NCBI RefSeq assembly: GCF_001443605.1
Contig: NZ_CP013118.1
Location: forward strand, 4,489,001-4,553,000
DNA length: 64,000 nt
Origin: Salinivirga cyanobacteriivorans
Lineage (GTDB): Bacteria; Bacteroidota; Bacteroidia; Bacteroidales; Salinivirgaceae
Direction of reading: 5' to 3'
Shown in pieces: positions 55,101 through 64,000 of this stretch (the stretch's first letter is position 1; every line of letters starts with the position of its first letter). The translations under genes were made by a program, and so were the position numbers. The notes beneath the pieces were generated by a model. It was not told the DNA's origin, made no database searches, and saw only the letters and a program-made list of their open reading frames with translations.

Positions 55101-56561
55101 ATGAATGAAGCACTTAATCCTGTATACATTATTATAGCCATATTGGCTTATTTTGGTATTTTAATGACAATTTCCCGTTTAACCGGTAGTAAGGGAAATA
55201 ATCTAGGGTTTTACCTTGGTAACCGTCAGTCTCCCTGGTTTGTAGTTGCTTTTGGTATGCTGGGCGCCTCCTTATCCGGGGTGACTTTTATCTCGGTCCC
55301 GGGCTGGGTTCAGGATACGCAATTTAGTTATTTGCAAATGGTGTTGGGGTATGTGGTTGGTTACGCCGTTATAGCCTGGGTACTTTTACCGGTTTATTAT
55401 AATTTAAAACTGACTTCAATTTATACCTATTTAGAGCATCGGTTTGGCTTTTTCAGTCAAAAAACCGGTGCGTGGTTCTTTTTTATTTCCAGGGTTATAG
55501 GGGCTTCATTCAGATTATTCATTGTGGCAACTGTAATGCAGGTTATGGTTTTTGACCCTTTAAATATTCCATTTCCTGTAACGGTACTTATTACCATTTT
55601 ATTGATATGGATATACACCAATCGCGGTGGTATAAAAACCATTATTTGGACCGATGTGTTGCAAACTACATTTATGTTTTTATCGGCTATAGTAACTATT
55701 GTAATTATTTACAATAATATGGCTGAAGATGGAATGTGGAAGTTTGTTGCTAATTCAGAGTATAGCCGTGTTTTTTTCTTCGATGATTGGAATAGCCCGA
55801 ATCATTTTATTAAGCAATTTTTCTCAGGTATGTTTATTACAATTGTGATGACAGGGCTGGATCAGGATATGATGCAAAAAAATCTGAGTTGTCGTAATCT
55901 GAAAGAGGCGCAGAAGAATATGCTTTCTTATGGAATTGCTTTTGTCCCGGTAAATATTATGTTTTTGACGCTTGGTGTAATGCTCTATTCTTATGCAGCA
56001 TCGCTTGGGTTAAGTATTCCCGCGCGTGGCGATGAAATTTTTCCGCTTGTAATAGCCCAGGGTGAATTGCCCCTTTTTGTGGCGATAATGTTTATACTGG
56101 GGTTGGTTGCTGCAGCTTACTCCAGTGCCGATTCTGCTTTAACTGCACTAACGACTACTTTTACTGTCGATATATTGGGCTTTAATCACAACGATCTGAA
56201 TTCTGACAAAGCACTGCGCACCAGGCGATGGGTACATATTGGAATATCGGCATTACTGGCTGTTGTGATTATTATTTTTCAGATTATTTCTGATGAAAGT
56301 GTTATAAGTGCAATTTTTACGGTGGCCGGATATACGTACGGACCATTACTCGGACTTTTTGCCTTTGGCCTCTTTACAAAATATCATCCACGGGAGAAAT
56401 GGATTCCATATATTGCCATAGCATCTCCGATAATCTGTTATATATTAAACCGATATTCAGAAGTATGGTTCAATGGTTTTCAGTTTGGATTTGAATTACT
56501 GATCATCAACGGAGCATTAGTTTTTATTGGACTTGCAATTTCTTCAATGGGCAAAAAGTAA
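55101..56561 (+). CDS. Sodium:solute symporter (SSS family)
   Basis: A 486-residue integral membrane transporter with about 13 predicted helices. Family features are FYLGNRQSPWFVVAFGMLGASLSGVTFISVPGWV in the first core helices, GGIKTIIWTDVLQTTFMFL, and a sodium-site helix with AAAYSSADSALTALTTTFTVDIL, whose Ser pair matches known sodium ligands. The solute is not predictable. It may be a sugar, organic acid or nucleobase. It is monocistronic, with a terminator overlapping its stop codon. Confidence 0.93.
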   Translation: MNEALNPVYIIIAILAYFGILMTISRLTGSKGNNLGFYLGNRQSPWFVVAFGMLGASLSGVTFISVPGWVQDTQFSYLQMVLGYVVGYAVIAWVLLPVYYNLKLTSIYTYLEHRFGFFSQKTGAWFFFISRVIGASFRLFIVATVMQVMVFDPLNIPFPVTVLITILLIWIYTNRGGIKTIIWTDVLQTTFMFLSAIVTIVIIYNNMAEDGMWKFVANSEYSRVFFFDDWNSPNHFIKQFFSGMFITIVMTGLDQDMMQKNLSCRNLKEAQKNMLSYGIAFVPVNIMFLTLGVMLYSYAASLGLSIPARGDEIFPLVIAQGELPLFVAIMFILGLVAAAYSSADSALTALTTTFTVDILGFNHNDLNSDKALRTRRWVHIGISALLAVVIIIFQIISDESVISAIFTVAGYTYGPLLGLFAFGLFTKYHPREKWIPYIAIASPIICYILNRYSEVWFNGFQFGFELLIINGALVFIGLAISSMGKK

Positions 56562-56588
56562 GGGCTGCTCCTAAGAAACAGCCCTTTA
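56561..56588. terminator. Terminator between the symporter and thrS
   Basis: AGGGCTG (56561-56567, starting at the last base of the symporter stop) pairs with CAGCCCT (56579-56585), followed by TTT. The convergent thrS ends 21 nt to the right. Confidence 0.7.
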
Positions 56589-56608
56589 CTTGTATTTGGC
56601 AAGATTAT

Positions 56609-58546
56609 TTATTTAGAGGTTTCGTTTGCTACTTCCTGTTCAATAAATGTGGCAAATTCGTCAATTGACATCTGTCCCTGGTCACCTTCGCCTTGTTTCC
56701 TTAGCGCAATTTTGCCTTCGGTCATCTCTTTCTCGCCCACAATGAGCAGGTAGGGGATGCGTTTTAATTCGTTGTCGCGTATTTTACGACCAATTTTTTC
56801 GTTGCGTTCATCAACAGATACACGTACATCGCGAGCAGCAAGTTTTGCTTTCACATCTTTTGCGTAATCGTTGAATTTTTCACTAATGGGCAGTATTACA
56901 GCCTGTTCTGGTGTGAGCCAGAGCGGAAACTTTCCGCCGGTATGCTCCAGTAAAACAGCCACAAAACGTTCCATAGAACCAAAAGGTGCCCGGTGAATCA
57001 TAATTGGGCGGTGACGATTGTCATCGCTTCCTATATATTCCAGTTCGAAACGCTCGGGTAAGTTATAGTCAACCTGGATGGTACCCAGTTGCCATTTGCG
57101 CCCGATTGCGTCGCGTACCATAAAGTCGAGTTTAGGGCCATAAAACGCAGCCTCATTGTACTCTACTTCGTAGTTCATGCCTTTTTCATCGGCAGCTTCA
57201 ATAATTGCTTTCTCAGCTTTTTCCCAGTTGTCATCGCTTCCAATATATTTTGAATGGTCGTTTTGGTCGCGCAAAGAAACCTGAGCCACATAGTCTTTAA
57301 AGTCGAGTGTTTTAAAAATATACAGAATGATGTCTATAACCTTTATAAACTCTTCTTTTAACTGGTCGGGACGGCAAAAGATGTGTGCATCGTCCTGGGT
57401 AAAACCGCGTACCCGGGTCAATCCGTGAAGTTCGCCAGATTGCTCGTAGCGGTATACTGTACCAAATTCAGCCAGGCGAATGGGTAAATCTTTATATGAT
57501 TTTGGTGTAGCTTTGTACATTTCGCAATGGTGCGGGCAGTTCATAGGCTTGAGCAAATATTCTTCGCCCTCTTCGGGTGTGTGAATGGGCTGAAATGAAT
57601 CCTGACCATATTTTGCATAGTGACCAGAGGTTACATATAAATCTTTTTGGCCTATATGGGGCGAAATTACCTGTTCGTAGCCATAATCCCGTTGTACCTT
57701 TTTCAGGAAATTCTCAAGACGCTCGCGCAGTTCGGCTCCTTTAGGCAACCACATTGGCAAGCCCTGTCCAACTCGTTGTGAGAATGTGAAAAGCTCCAGT
57801 TCTTTACCCAGTTTCCTGTGATCGCGTTTTTTTGCTTCCTCGAGCATTTCAAGGTATTCGTCCAGCATTTTCTTTTTAGGAAATGTAATGCCGTACAGGC
57901 GTGTGAGCTGTTTGCGGTTTTCGTCTCCGCGCCAATAGGCTCCGGCTACACTGGTTATCTTAATGGCTTTGATGGGAGAGGTGTCGGGCAGGTGTGGTCC
58001 GCGACACAAATCGGTAAAATTTCCCTGTTTGTAAAATGTAATGGTGCCATCTTCTAAATCATTGATCAGTTCTACCTTGTATTCATCTCCTTTTTTCTGG
58101 TAGTATTCTAATGCCTCTTTTTTGGGAACTTCTGTGCGATGATATTCCTCTTTTTGCCGCGCAAGCTCCAGCATTTTGTCCTCAATTTTTTTGAAATCAG
58201 CGTCGGTTAGCTGCCGGTCTCCAAGGTCAATGTCATAATAAAAGCCTTGCTCAATTGCGGGCCCTATACCGAATTTTACTCCCGGATAAAGCTGTTCAAC
58301 AGCTTCTGCCAGCAAGTGGGCTGAAGAGTGCCAAAAGGCATGTTTTCCTTCTTCATCTTCCCATTTGTGTAATTTAATGCTTGCATCGTCTTTAATGGGG
58401 CGGTGTATATCCCAGAGCTCATCGTTTACTGTAACGCTAAGCACTTCCTTGGCCAGCCGTGGACTAATATCTTTTGCAATTTCTAATCCGGTAACTCCGG
58501 GTTCATATTTCTTTGTACTATTATCAGGCAGTTTTATTTCAATCAT
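56609..58546 (-). CDS. thrS: Threonyl-tRNA synthetase
   Basis: A 645-residue class II synthetase charging tRNA-Thr. It has an N-terminal TGS domain ([35 protein letters not shown]), the editing domain with [17 protein letters not shown] and [10 protein letters not shown], the catalytic core with [15 protein letters not shown] (zinc Cys), [35 protein letters not shown] and [24 protein letters not shown], and the anticodon-binding domain. It is full length and intact. Two small genes lie upstream in the same direction and probably share the transcript. Confidence 0.98.
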   Translation of the reverse strand: MIEIKLPDNSTKKYEPGVTGLEIAKDISPRLAKEVLSVTVNDELWDIHRPIKDDASIKLHKWEDEEGKHAFWHSSAHLLAEAVEQLYPGVKFGIGPAIEQGFYYDIDLGDRQLTDADFKKIEDKMLELARQKEEYHRTEVPKKEALEYYQKKGDEYKVELINDLEDGTITFYKQGNFTDLCRGPHLPDTSPIKAIKITSVAGAYWRGDENRKQLTRLYGITFPKKKMLDEYLEMLEEAKKRDHRKLGKELELFTFSQRVGQGLPMWLPKGAELRERLENFLKKVQRDYGYEQVISPHIGQKDLYVTSGHYAKYGQDSFQPIHTPEEGEEYLLKPMNCPHHCEMYKATPKSYKDLPIRLAEFGTVYRYEQSGELHGLTRVRGFTQDDAHIFCRPDQLKEEFIKVIDIILYIFKTLDFKDYVAQVSLRDQNDHSKYIGSDDNWEKAEKAIIEAADEKGMNYEVEYNEAAFYGPKLDFMVRDAIGRKWQLGTIQVDYNLPERFELEYIGSDDNRHRPIMIHRAPFGSMERFVAVLLEHTGGKFPLWLTPEQAVILPISEKFNDYAKDVKAKLAARDVRVSVDERNEKIGRKIRDNELKRIPYLLIVGEKEMTEGKIALRKQGEGDQGQMSIDEFATFIEQEVANETSK

Positions 58547-58552
58547 AAAAAA

Positions 58553-58837
58553 TTATTTTTCAAGTTTCTGTACTTCATCAAGTATCTCTTTCACCAGGTC
58601 ATGCAATTCATTCTGAATGTCTTTAAAATATTTTTTTGCATTCGTTTCATGCTTAACCTTTCTGTATTGGTTTATTCTGCTAAGTAGTTCCTTCTTTTTC
58701 GTTAATAGCGTGGTGGCAAGGTCCGTCAATTTAGATTCGTATTTACCTTCATACATTACATCTGCTACCAAACATTCAATTATTAACTCATTCGTTATGT
58801 AATGAATGTCTTTTTTTAATTCTTTAATACTTGCCAT
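58553..58837 (-). CDS. Small conserved-looking helical protein
   Basis: A 94-residue, highly charged, almost wholly helical protein (ASIKELKKDIHYITNELIIE; LLTKKKELLSRINQYRKVKH; ELHDLVKEILDEVQKLEK). It ends 6 bp before thrS and starts 12 bp after the next gene upstream, so it sits inside an operon. I recall similar short proteins in Bacteroidota genomes, but no function. A coiled coil is likely. Confidence 0.7.
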   Translation of the reverse strand: MASIKELKKDIHYITNELIIECLVADVMYEGKYESKLTDLATTLLTKKKELLSRINQYRKVKHETNAKKYFKDIQNELHDLVKEILDEVQKLEK

Positions 58838-58849
58838 AATTCCAAAATT

Positions 58850-59896
58850 TTAGTTTTCCTCGTTAAAATAAAGCTTATAGTAATTCATTCTTCTAATGTC
58901 GTCAAATCCTTTTTCCATATTTTCGGGATTCCCGTGTACATAAAGGTGGAAGTTTTTGTCGAGTTTGATCACAGGCCTGAAATATTTCTTTTGCTTTTTT
59001 AGCGCTGGTTTCGATATTTTGAAATCGCTGTTTGGCTCTGTCTCATACTGTTCTTTAAACTCACCTTTAAAGTCTTTAAACGCATCTATTATGTCGGGTT
59101 CGTTAATTACCTCCTGTTCAAAATTTTGTTCATCGAATTTATCGTGATTCTCAAAATACTCCTGCGACCGTTTCATAAAGTTAAGCTGGTCGGGTGTATT
59201 AAAATTGTTTTCTTCTGTTAAAACGTCATCACTAAATGCTTTGCAAAGATCAATATAATTCTTGGTATCGTAAAACTCATCTTCACGAATATTTACCTTT
59301 AAAAATTCATTCATCCAGTACATAGCTTCGCCCGACTGGTTTGTTTTGTCTACAATACTGATTTTATATCCTTCTGCTTCTTCTGTATTAAAAATTAAGC
59401 ATCCTTTGTCCAGCTTTTTTATGTTGATACCTGTTTGCATATCAACATTGTAGTGATTGTTTTGTTGAACAACTTTTAAAAAAGTATCCTTGTTTTCGCT
59501 TTTAAAAATGCCGATGGCATCGGTAATTTCATCGTCGACTACGCAACCTGCAAAGTGTACCACATATACTTCGCCCTGTTTGATGTTGGGATGTGTTGAT
59601 ACCGAATGTAGATGCCGTGCTATGTACTGCGATTGAGCCGCAAACAAATTGGGATCACCAAATAGTTTTTGTGTGTGCTGAAACATTTCATGAAAATCCA
59701 GCCCGTTTTCATGCTCAAAATGATAATACGCATCAGGTTTAAAAGGGCGTAAAAAGAAATCTACCAAGAGGTGCTCAATATCTTCCTCAAGCTCTGGTAA
59801 AACCGATTCTGACAGCTCCAGTGACTGTTCCTCCTGGTTGGAGCCAACTTTATGTATGATAATGTTTTTGAGTGATACTTCACTAAAGTCGAACAT
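58850..59896 (-). CDS. NdpA/YejK-like nucleoid-associated protein
   Basis: I start it at the ATG of MFDFSEVSLKNIIIHKVG (59894-59896). A TTG two codons earlier is possible. The 348-residue protein shows the family order: a start SLKNIIIHKVGSNQEE, QSQYIARHLHSVSTHPNIKQGEVYVVHFAGCVVDDE, ITDAIGIFKSENKDTFL, and a middle block ADKTNQ-like IVDKTNQSGEAMYWMNEFL followed by FLKVNIREDEFYDTKNY. Family members bind the nucleoid, but their role is poorly defined. It is the first gene of the ndpA-like/94-aa/thrS run. Confidence 0.85.
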   Translation of the reverse strand: MFDFSEVSLKNIIIHKVGSNQEEQSLELSESVLPELEEDIEHLLVDFFLRPFKPDAYYHFEHENGLDFHEMFQHTQKLFGDPNLFAAQSQYIARHLHSVSTHPNIKQGEVYVVHFAGCVVDDEITDAIGIFKSENKDTFLKVVQQNNHYNVDMQTGINIKKLDKGCLIFNTEEAEGYKISIVDKTNQSGEAMYWMNEFLKVNIREDEFYDTKNYIDLCKAFSDDVLTEENNFNTPDQLNFMKRSQEYFENHDKFDEQNFEQEVINEPDIIDAFKDFKGEFKEQYETEPNSDFKISKPALKKQKKYFRPVIKLDKNFHLYVHGNPENMEKGFDDIRRMNYYKLYFNEEN

Positions 59897-60004
59897 AGGC
59901 AAAAATTTCCGCTAATTTAAAAAAGATATTCGTTTAATTCAGGTAAAATTACCCTGTCTTTCACTCTTCTTTTCGTTGTATATTTGTTTAAAACAAGATC
60001 AGAA

Positions 60005-60196
60005 ATGCTTCAACACCAAAAACATATACTGAAAGCGCTTCAAAATGAGCCTGTTTTGTTTTTAAAAGAAGTGCAGAAATCGTTCCAATGGCTTTCTGAT
60101 CAAGAAATAGAATATTTAAAATCATGGCTCAAAACACAATACCCTGAGTTGTATAAAAAGAGAATAAAATATTTGTTCATAATGAATCCCACCTGA
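60005..60196 (+). CDS. Small hypothetical protein
   Basis: A 63-residue frame from the ATG at 60005 (MLQHQKHILKALQNEPVLFL), helical and basic (KSWLKTQYPELYKKRIKYLF). A TTG at 59984 would add seven residues. It lies alone between two divergently oriented neighbours and is followed by a good terminator 28 nt after its stop, which supports expression. Function unknown. Confidence 0.5.
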   Translation: MLQHQKHILKALQNEPVLFLKEVQKSFQWLSDQEIEYLKSWLKTQYPELYKKRIKYLFIMNPT

Positions 60197-60223
60197 TACC
60201 TTTTGCGACCCTGATTAAGCATT

Positions 60224-60258
60224 CCTTGCACTTCCCAGGTGCAAGGTTTGTTTTTTTA
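60224..60258 (+). terminator. Rho-independent terminator
   Basis: CCTTGCAC (60224-60231) pairs with GTGCAAGG (60239-60246), then TTTGTTTTTTT. It ends the transcript of the small gene at 60005. Confidence 0.85.
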
Positions 60259-60390
60259 TCCGATTGGATTTATCGATTGCCCTGTTTTTGAAATGTTAAA
60301 ATCATAAGGTATTATTTAAGTCTCTACTTATTTTAGTAAATTGTATGTCAGTAGAATATGTCATATGGTGATGTATTTTGTTGTTCTTCT

Positions 60391-60416
60391 GCCCCGTGCT
60401 TATGCCCCGTGCTTAT
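60391..60416 (+). repeat. 13-bp tandem duplication upstream of the TPR-SpoIIE gene
   Basis: GCCCCGTGCTTAT occurs twice head to tail, 36 bp before the ATG of the phosphatase gene. It falls in the 5' untranslated region and is GC-rich compared with its surroundings. Confidence 0.8.
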
Positions 60417-60451
60417 GCATGTGCGCTTCTTTTACTTTAAGCTCATTAGGT

Positions 60452-62980
60452 ATGCATAGAATTATTTTTGGTATTCTGCTGATCTGTATTATTCACTTTT
60501 CTGTATCTGCTCAAACAAACATTGATAGTTTACAGACTATTATAGAAAAGGGAACGCAATCTGAAAAACTCGATGCCTTACTCGAAATTAGTACAATCTA
60601 TCTGAGTATTAATGTTGATACAAGTTTGATTTTTGCCAACAAATCACTGGAATTATCGAAAGAAATTCAGGATAAAACCAGGGAGGCAAAGGCTCTGAAG
60701 AAGAGGGGCGTGGCTAATTATTATTTAAGTAATATTGACAGTGCGTTGGTTGATTTTAAACAATCAAAGCATATTTACAATAAGCTGAAAATGAGAAAGG
60801 AAGAAGCTGGTCTACTCTCCAATATTGGAATTATTGAAACGGATCTGTCTAATTATCAGCAAGCTCTGGAAGACCTGAATGCAGCTCTTCATATTTATCA
60901 GGATATAAATGATTCAGTTGGAATATGCACTGTTTATGGTAGTATTGGGGCTATTTATCTTTCAGTGAGTAGTTATGAGAAAGCTCTGAATTATTTTCAG
61001 CAATCATACGATATAGCAATAAAAGCAGGAGACGAATTTTCCAAAACCAGTGCTTTGCACAATATGGGACTTGTTTACCATAGTTGGGGGGAATTTGAAA
61101 AAGCTGTTTCCCGGTATCAGGAAGCTATGAAAATGGCCCAGGAGCGGGATGATCAGAGAACGGTTGGCCATATTACCTTAAATATTGGTGTTGTATATTA
61201 CGATTGGGGCAATTATGATAAAGCCCTTGAGTATTATCAGAAAGCATTAAGTATTCATGAACAGATGGGAGATTTGCCCAATATGACCAACTCACTAAAT
61301 AATATGGCCATAATTTATGAGCATAAAAAAGAAAGAGATAAAGCGCTTGACTTATATATGAAAGCCTTAAGTCTTGCAAAAGATGCCGGTAGGAAAGTAT
61401 CTGTCGGTACAGCATATCTGAATTTAGGAACTTTTTATACAGGGGAGCAGAATTATGATAAAGCCATAGAGTATTTCAGAAAATCGCTTGAGTTGAGAAA
61501 AGAGATAGAAGACCACCGCGGTGTGGCTACAGCTTTAATTAGCCTTGGGAATGTCTATTCTGAACTAAAACAACAGCGTAAAGCAATTAATTATTATAAG
61601 TCGGGCATGAACCTCCTTGAAGCGTTAAACAGCCTTAACGATTTAAAGGAAACATATGGTTCTATTGCGATGGCATACAAGGATATGGGTGATTATAAAA
61701 AGGCTTTTCAGTTTTATGAAAAATATACGCTGTTGAAGGACTCGGTTTTTAATAAGGAGGCCCACCAGAACATCACGGATATACAGACCAAATATGAGAC
61801 AGAGCAAAAAGAGAAAGAGATTGAGTTATTGAACAAAGAGAAATTAGTTGATCAGTTAAAAATGCAGGAACAGGATGCAGCAATAAAAAAACAGCGTATT
61901 CTGATTATTGCGTTTATATTTGTTTTTGCACTCATTCTTGTTTTCTCAATAATTGTTTACCGGCTCTATAATCGTATTCGCACGGCAAATCATGTCCTGG
62001 CCCGTCAGAATAAAGAAATAAGGGAACAAAAAGCAGAAATTGAATCACAGCGCGACGATATCACCTACAAAAATACTGAACTCGAACAAAAGAATGAAGA
62101 AATTACAGCACAACGCGATGAAATTGAGGCGCAGCGCGATATGGTGATGCAACAGAAAGAGCAGATTGAATCTATTCATCTGGAAGTTACTCAGAGTATT
62201 GATTACGCTATGCGCATACAGCAAGCGGTTTTGCCAGCGCAAAGTCTATTGACCAATAAGGGGCTCGATCATTTCATTTTGTTTAAACCTAAAGATAAGG
62301 TAAGTGGCGATTTTTACTGGTGGACTGAAATTGAAGATTTTACAGTAATTACAGCTGCCGATTGTACCGGGCACGGTGTTCCGGGAGCTTTTATGAGCCT
62401 GCTTGGCATATCATTCTTGCGTGAAATTGTTATGAAAGAATATATTACCCATCCTGGTGTTATTCTACGCAGGTTAAGAAAAGAAGTGGTTAAATCTTTG
62501 AGCCAAACAGGGAAGGAAGGTACACAAAAAGATGGCATGGATATGAGTTTACTGGTGATTAATCACAAGGAGCAAACATTTGCATGGGCAGGAGCCAATA
62601 ATCCGCTGTGGATAGTAAGGGCCGATGACCATGTTGATTACGATGATATGGCCTCGAAAATTGAAGTAATAAAAGCCGATAAAATGCCCATTGGTATTTA
62701 TGAACGTATGGATAAATTCCAGAATCATGAACTTCAACTCTGCAACAATGACAAACTTTATATGTTTTCCGATGGCTTTCCTGACCAGTTTGGAGGCCCG
62801 AAAGGAAAAAAATATAAACAAAAGGCATTTAAACGGCTTATTGCTTCAACTTCGCATCTTTCTATGGTTGAACTGGGTGCTTACCTTGAACAGGAATTGA
62901 AAAAATGGATGCAACACAATGGCGAGCATTTTGAGCAAGTCGATGATATAACAGTACTGGGAATATCTGTCAGTATTTAA
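60452..62980 (+). CDS. TPR-repeat SpoIIE-type PP2C phosphatase
   Basis: I start it at the ATG of MHRIIFGILLICIIHFSVSAQ (60452), which begins a signal peptide. The frame open to 60341 adds a stretch without that feature. Of 842 residues, about 30-440 are roughly nine TPR repeats (YQQALEDLNAALHIYQDIND; YEKALNYFQQSYDIAIKAGDE; YDKALEYYQKALSIHEQMGD). Next come a transmembrane helix (RILIIAFIFVFALILVFSIIVY), a coiled coil rich in QRDEIEAQRD repeats, and a SpoIIE/PP2C domain (KVSGDFYWWTEIEDFTVITAADCTGHGVPGAFMSLLG; MDMSLLVIN; YMFSDGFPDQFGG). Periplasmic TPRs would control a cytoplasmic Ser/Thr phosphatase, probably acting on an anti-sigma-antagonist-type protein. Confidence 0.92.
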   Translation: MHRIIFGILLICIIHFSVSAQTNIDSLQTIIEKGTQSEKLDALLEISTIYLSINVDTSLIFANKSLELSKEIQDKTREAKALKKRGVANYYLSNIDSALVDFKQSKHIYNKLKMRKEEAGLLSNIGIIETDLSNYQQALEDLNAALHIYQDINDSVGICTVYGSIGAIYLSVSSYEKALNYFQQSYDIAIKAGDEFSKTSALHNMGLVYHSWGEFEKAVSRYQEAMKMAQERDDQRTVGHITLNIGVVYYDWGNYDKALEYYQKALSIHEQMGDLPNMTNSLNNMAIIYEHKKERDKALDLYMKALSLAKDAGRKVSVGTAYLNLGTFYTGEQNYDKAIEYFRKSLELRKEIEDHRGVATALISLGNVYSELKQQRKAINYYKSGMNLLEALNSLNDLKETYGSIAMAYKDMGDYKKAFQFYEKYTLLKDSVFNKEAHQNITDIQTKYETEQKEKEIELLNKEKLVDQLKMQEQDAAIKKQRILIIAFIFVFALILVFSIIVYRLYNRIRTANHVLARQNKEIREQKAEIESQRDDITYKNTELEQKNEEITAQRDEIEAQRDMVMQQKEQIESIHLEVTQSIDYAMRIQQAVLPAQSLLTNKGLDHFILFKPKDKVSGDFYWWTEIEDFTVITAADCTGHGVPGAFMSLLGISFLREIVMKEYITHPGVILRRLRKEVVKSLSQTGKEGTQKDGMDMSLLVINHKEQTFAWAGANNPLWIVRADDHVDYDDMASKIEVIKADKMPIGIYERMDKFQNHELQLCNNDKLYMFSDGFPDQFGGPKGKKYKQKAFKRLIASTSHLSMVELGAYLEQELKKWMQHNGEHFEQVDDITVLGISVSI

Positions 62981-63214
62981 ATCGTACTTTACCCAACAGG
63001 TATAAAAGTGTTTTTAATTAGCAGGGCAAATTACTTGTAATATTGTGTTTGTTGTATTATTTTTAATTAGTTGTTTCATAGTTTTTAATAGTTGTTTCCC
63101 TCTTTAAGGGAGGCTGAAAATACGTGAGATGATTTTCATGAAAATAGGTAGATCAACGCTTTATGGGATTATGAAAAGTAAATATTTTTATCAGATAATA
63201 AAGAAAAGCCATAT

Positions 63215-63586
63215 ATGATTACTTCCCGAATTGATTACGATACAGGAATATTATATGTTGATTTTAAAGGTGAAATAACCCTCGAGGATTTGCTGGAACA
63301 TGTAACCATTAAAGAGCGTCGAAGTCACTACCCCAAAAAGCTAAAAATACTTACAAATGCTACTACTGCAGAATTTTTTCTACAACCCCGGGATTTGATT
63401 GTGGTTAAGGAAGAAATGGCACGAACACTTAAAAAATACAAAGTAATTTATGATGCATTTGTAGTAAATCACACAAAAAGCACGGCATTATCAGTCTTTT
63501 ATATGGAATTGGCTACGCTGGACAATTACCACTTCAAGGTTTTCTCTACAAAAGAGGCGGCAGAAAACTGGCTAAAGTCCAATTAG
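63215..63586 (+). CDS. Small SpoIIAA-like (STAS-related) protein, tentative
   Basis: A 123-residue cytoplasmic protein. Strand-helix alternation (TGILYVDFKGEITLEDLLEHV; LKILTNATTAEFFLQPRDL; YKVIYDAFVVNHTKSTAL; HFKVFSTKEAAENWLKSN) resembles SpoIIAA-like/STAS folds with the typical closing VFSTKEAAENWL helix. No phosphorylatable Ser motif is obvious. It lies about 230 bp after the SpoIIE-type phosphatase gene. Such phosphatases commonly act on STAS proteins, so a functional link is possible but unproven. Confidence 0.62.
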   Translation: MITSRIDYDTGILYVDFKGEITLEDLLEHVTIKERRSHYPKKLKILTNATTAEFFLQPRDLIVVKEEMARTLKKYKVIYDAFVVNHTKSTALSVFYMELATLDNYHFKVFSTKEAAENWLKSN

Positions 63587-63659
63587 ACCCATGCATAACA
63601 TTGTTTGTTATATTTATTATCTTATGTTAATTTAGCGGCTTTCATAAATATAAAAGGCT

Positions 63660-64000
63660 ATGCATAAGGTTTTTTTCCTGTTAATCCTGTTTATTTCCAC
63701 AACAGCACTTACTCAAAATCTATCAGATACCGCTTTTCAGTCATTTGATGGGTATTTAATTGTTGACTCTGCAATGAATCAAGGCAATATTACTGATCCT
63801 TTGTTTTTAATTAAGGGACGGGCAGCCGGTTTGACAGTCACAAAAGGTGATGGTCACCCGATGAATCACGAATCAGTTTTGATTCGTGGAATGGGGTCAA
63901 GGGGTTGGGACAATAGACCATTGTATGTGATAGATGGTATTCCTGGTGCTGATCCATATGGGCTTTTCCCCGGGCATATTCGATCAATGAAAATTCATAG
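63660..64000 (+). CDS. Start of a SusC/RagA-type TonB-dependent receptor plug (3' end outside window)
   Basis: An open frame of 113 codons from an ATG at 63660 to the right edge. It has a signal peptide (MHKVFFLLILFISTTALTQN) and then a TonB plug motif of the SusC kind: PLFLIKGRAAGLTVTKGDGH, then ESVLIRGMGSRGWDNRPLYVIDGIPG. Unlike canonical SusC it has no N-terminal carboxypeptidase-like domain before the plug. The barrel is outside the window, so whether it is full length is unknown. Confidence 0.8.
   Translation, partial: MHKVFFLLILFISTTALTQNLSDTAFQSFDGYLIVDSAMNQGNITDPLFLIKGRAAGLTVTKGDGHPMNHESVLIRGMGSRGWDNRPLYVIDGIPGADPYGLFPGHIRSMKIH

Noticed and set aside
63085-63120. Hairpin TTCCCTC/AGGGAGG as a terminator of the phosphatase gene
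   Set aside because: The stem is short and no T run follows it, so termination is not supported.

Overview
The window comes from an AT-rich member of the Bacteroidota, probably a Cytophaga/Marinilabiliales-like environmental lineage (the lineage is inference). The evidence is several secreted proteins ending in type IX secretion (T9SS) sorting domains, Bacteroidota-style MacB/FtsX permeases in pairs, a FISUMP lipoprotein, the start of a SusC/RagA-type TonB receptor plug at the right edge, and a Bacteroidota promoter (TTG, 19 nt, TAnnTTTG) in front of a tRNA-Ser gene.

Layout. 1-2.3 kb: the tail of an unknown gene, then a secreted cupredoxin gene split by an IS4-type insertion sequence. 2.4-5 kb: a FISUMP/PKD lipoprotein and a serine hydrolase of the beta-lactamase fold. 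5-14.5 kb: an NtrY/NtrC-like two-component pair transcribed away from a MacB-type ABC exporter operon (membrane-fusion lipoprotein, ATPase, two large permeases). 14.5-16.7 kb: a DUF1338 enzyme and an EgtD-like histidine methyltransferase. 16.9-26.6 kb: three tandem secreted endonuclease I paralogues, the last grown to about 1,890 residues. 27.5-31.9 kb: a compact cheY-cheA-cheW-mcp operon. 32.8-37.4 kb: class II fructose-bisphosphate aldolase, a tandem array of structured non-coding repeats, a prohibitin/SPFH protein and a double universal stress protein. 37.6-43.6 kb: nucleoside phosphorylase, a SirB1-like protein, a PgpH-like HD phosphohydrolase and a DUF255 thioredoxin-fold protein. 43.7-47.9 kb: a T9SS protein, an AMP-forming acyl-CoA ligase and a small secreted protein. 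48-54.9 kb: tRNA-Ser and a 1,753-codon kinase/ATPase/TPR/GAF/histidine-kinase gene killed by a second copy of the IS and by an in-frame TGA. 55-64 kb: a sodium:solute symporter, thrS, a small coiled-coil protein, a NdpA-like nucleoid protein, a TPR-SpoIIE phosphatase, a small protein and the start of a TonB receptor.

The most unusual non-coding signal is at 33886-35700. A roughly 745-bp element with about 28-bp imperfect terminal inverted repeats, a 152-nt foldback and several other hairpins is present twice in tandem. Each copy is separated and flanked by a 109-110-bp direct repeat made from the aldolase terminator and the last codons of the prohibitin gene. It encodes no convincing protein and looks like a non-autonomous mobile element or a structured-RNA repeat. 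A second notable signal is the pair of IS copies. They are essentially identical over about 1.1 kb, but their 5' leaders have diverged while both keep a terminator-like hairpin. A third is a shared intergenic element, with an identical 14-mer, upstream of two unrelated metabolic genes.
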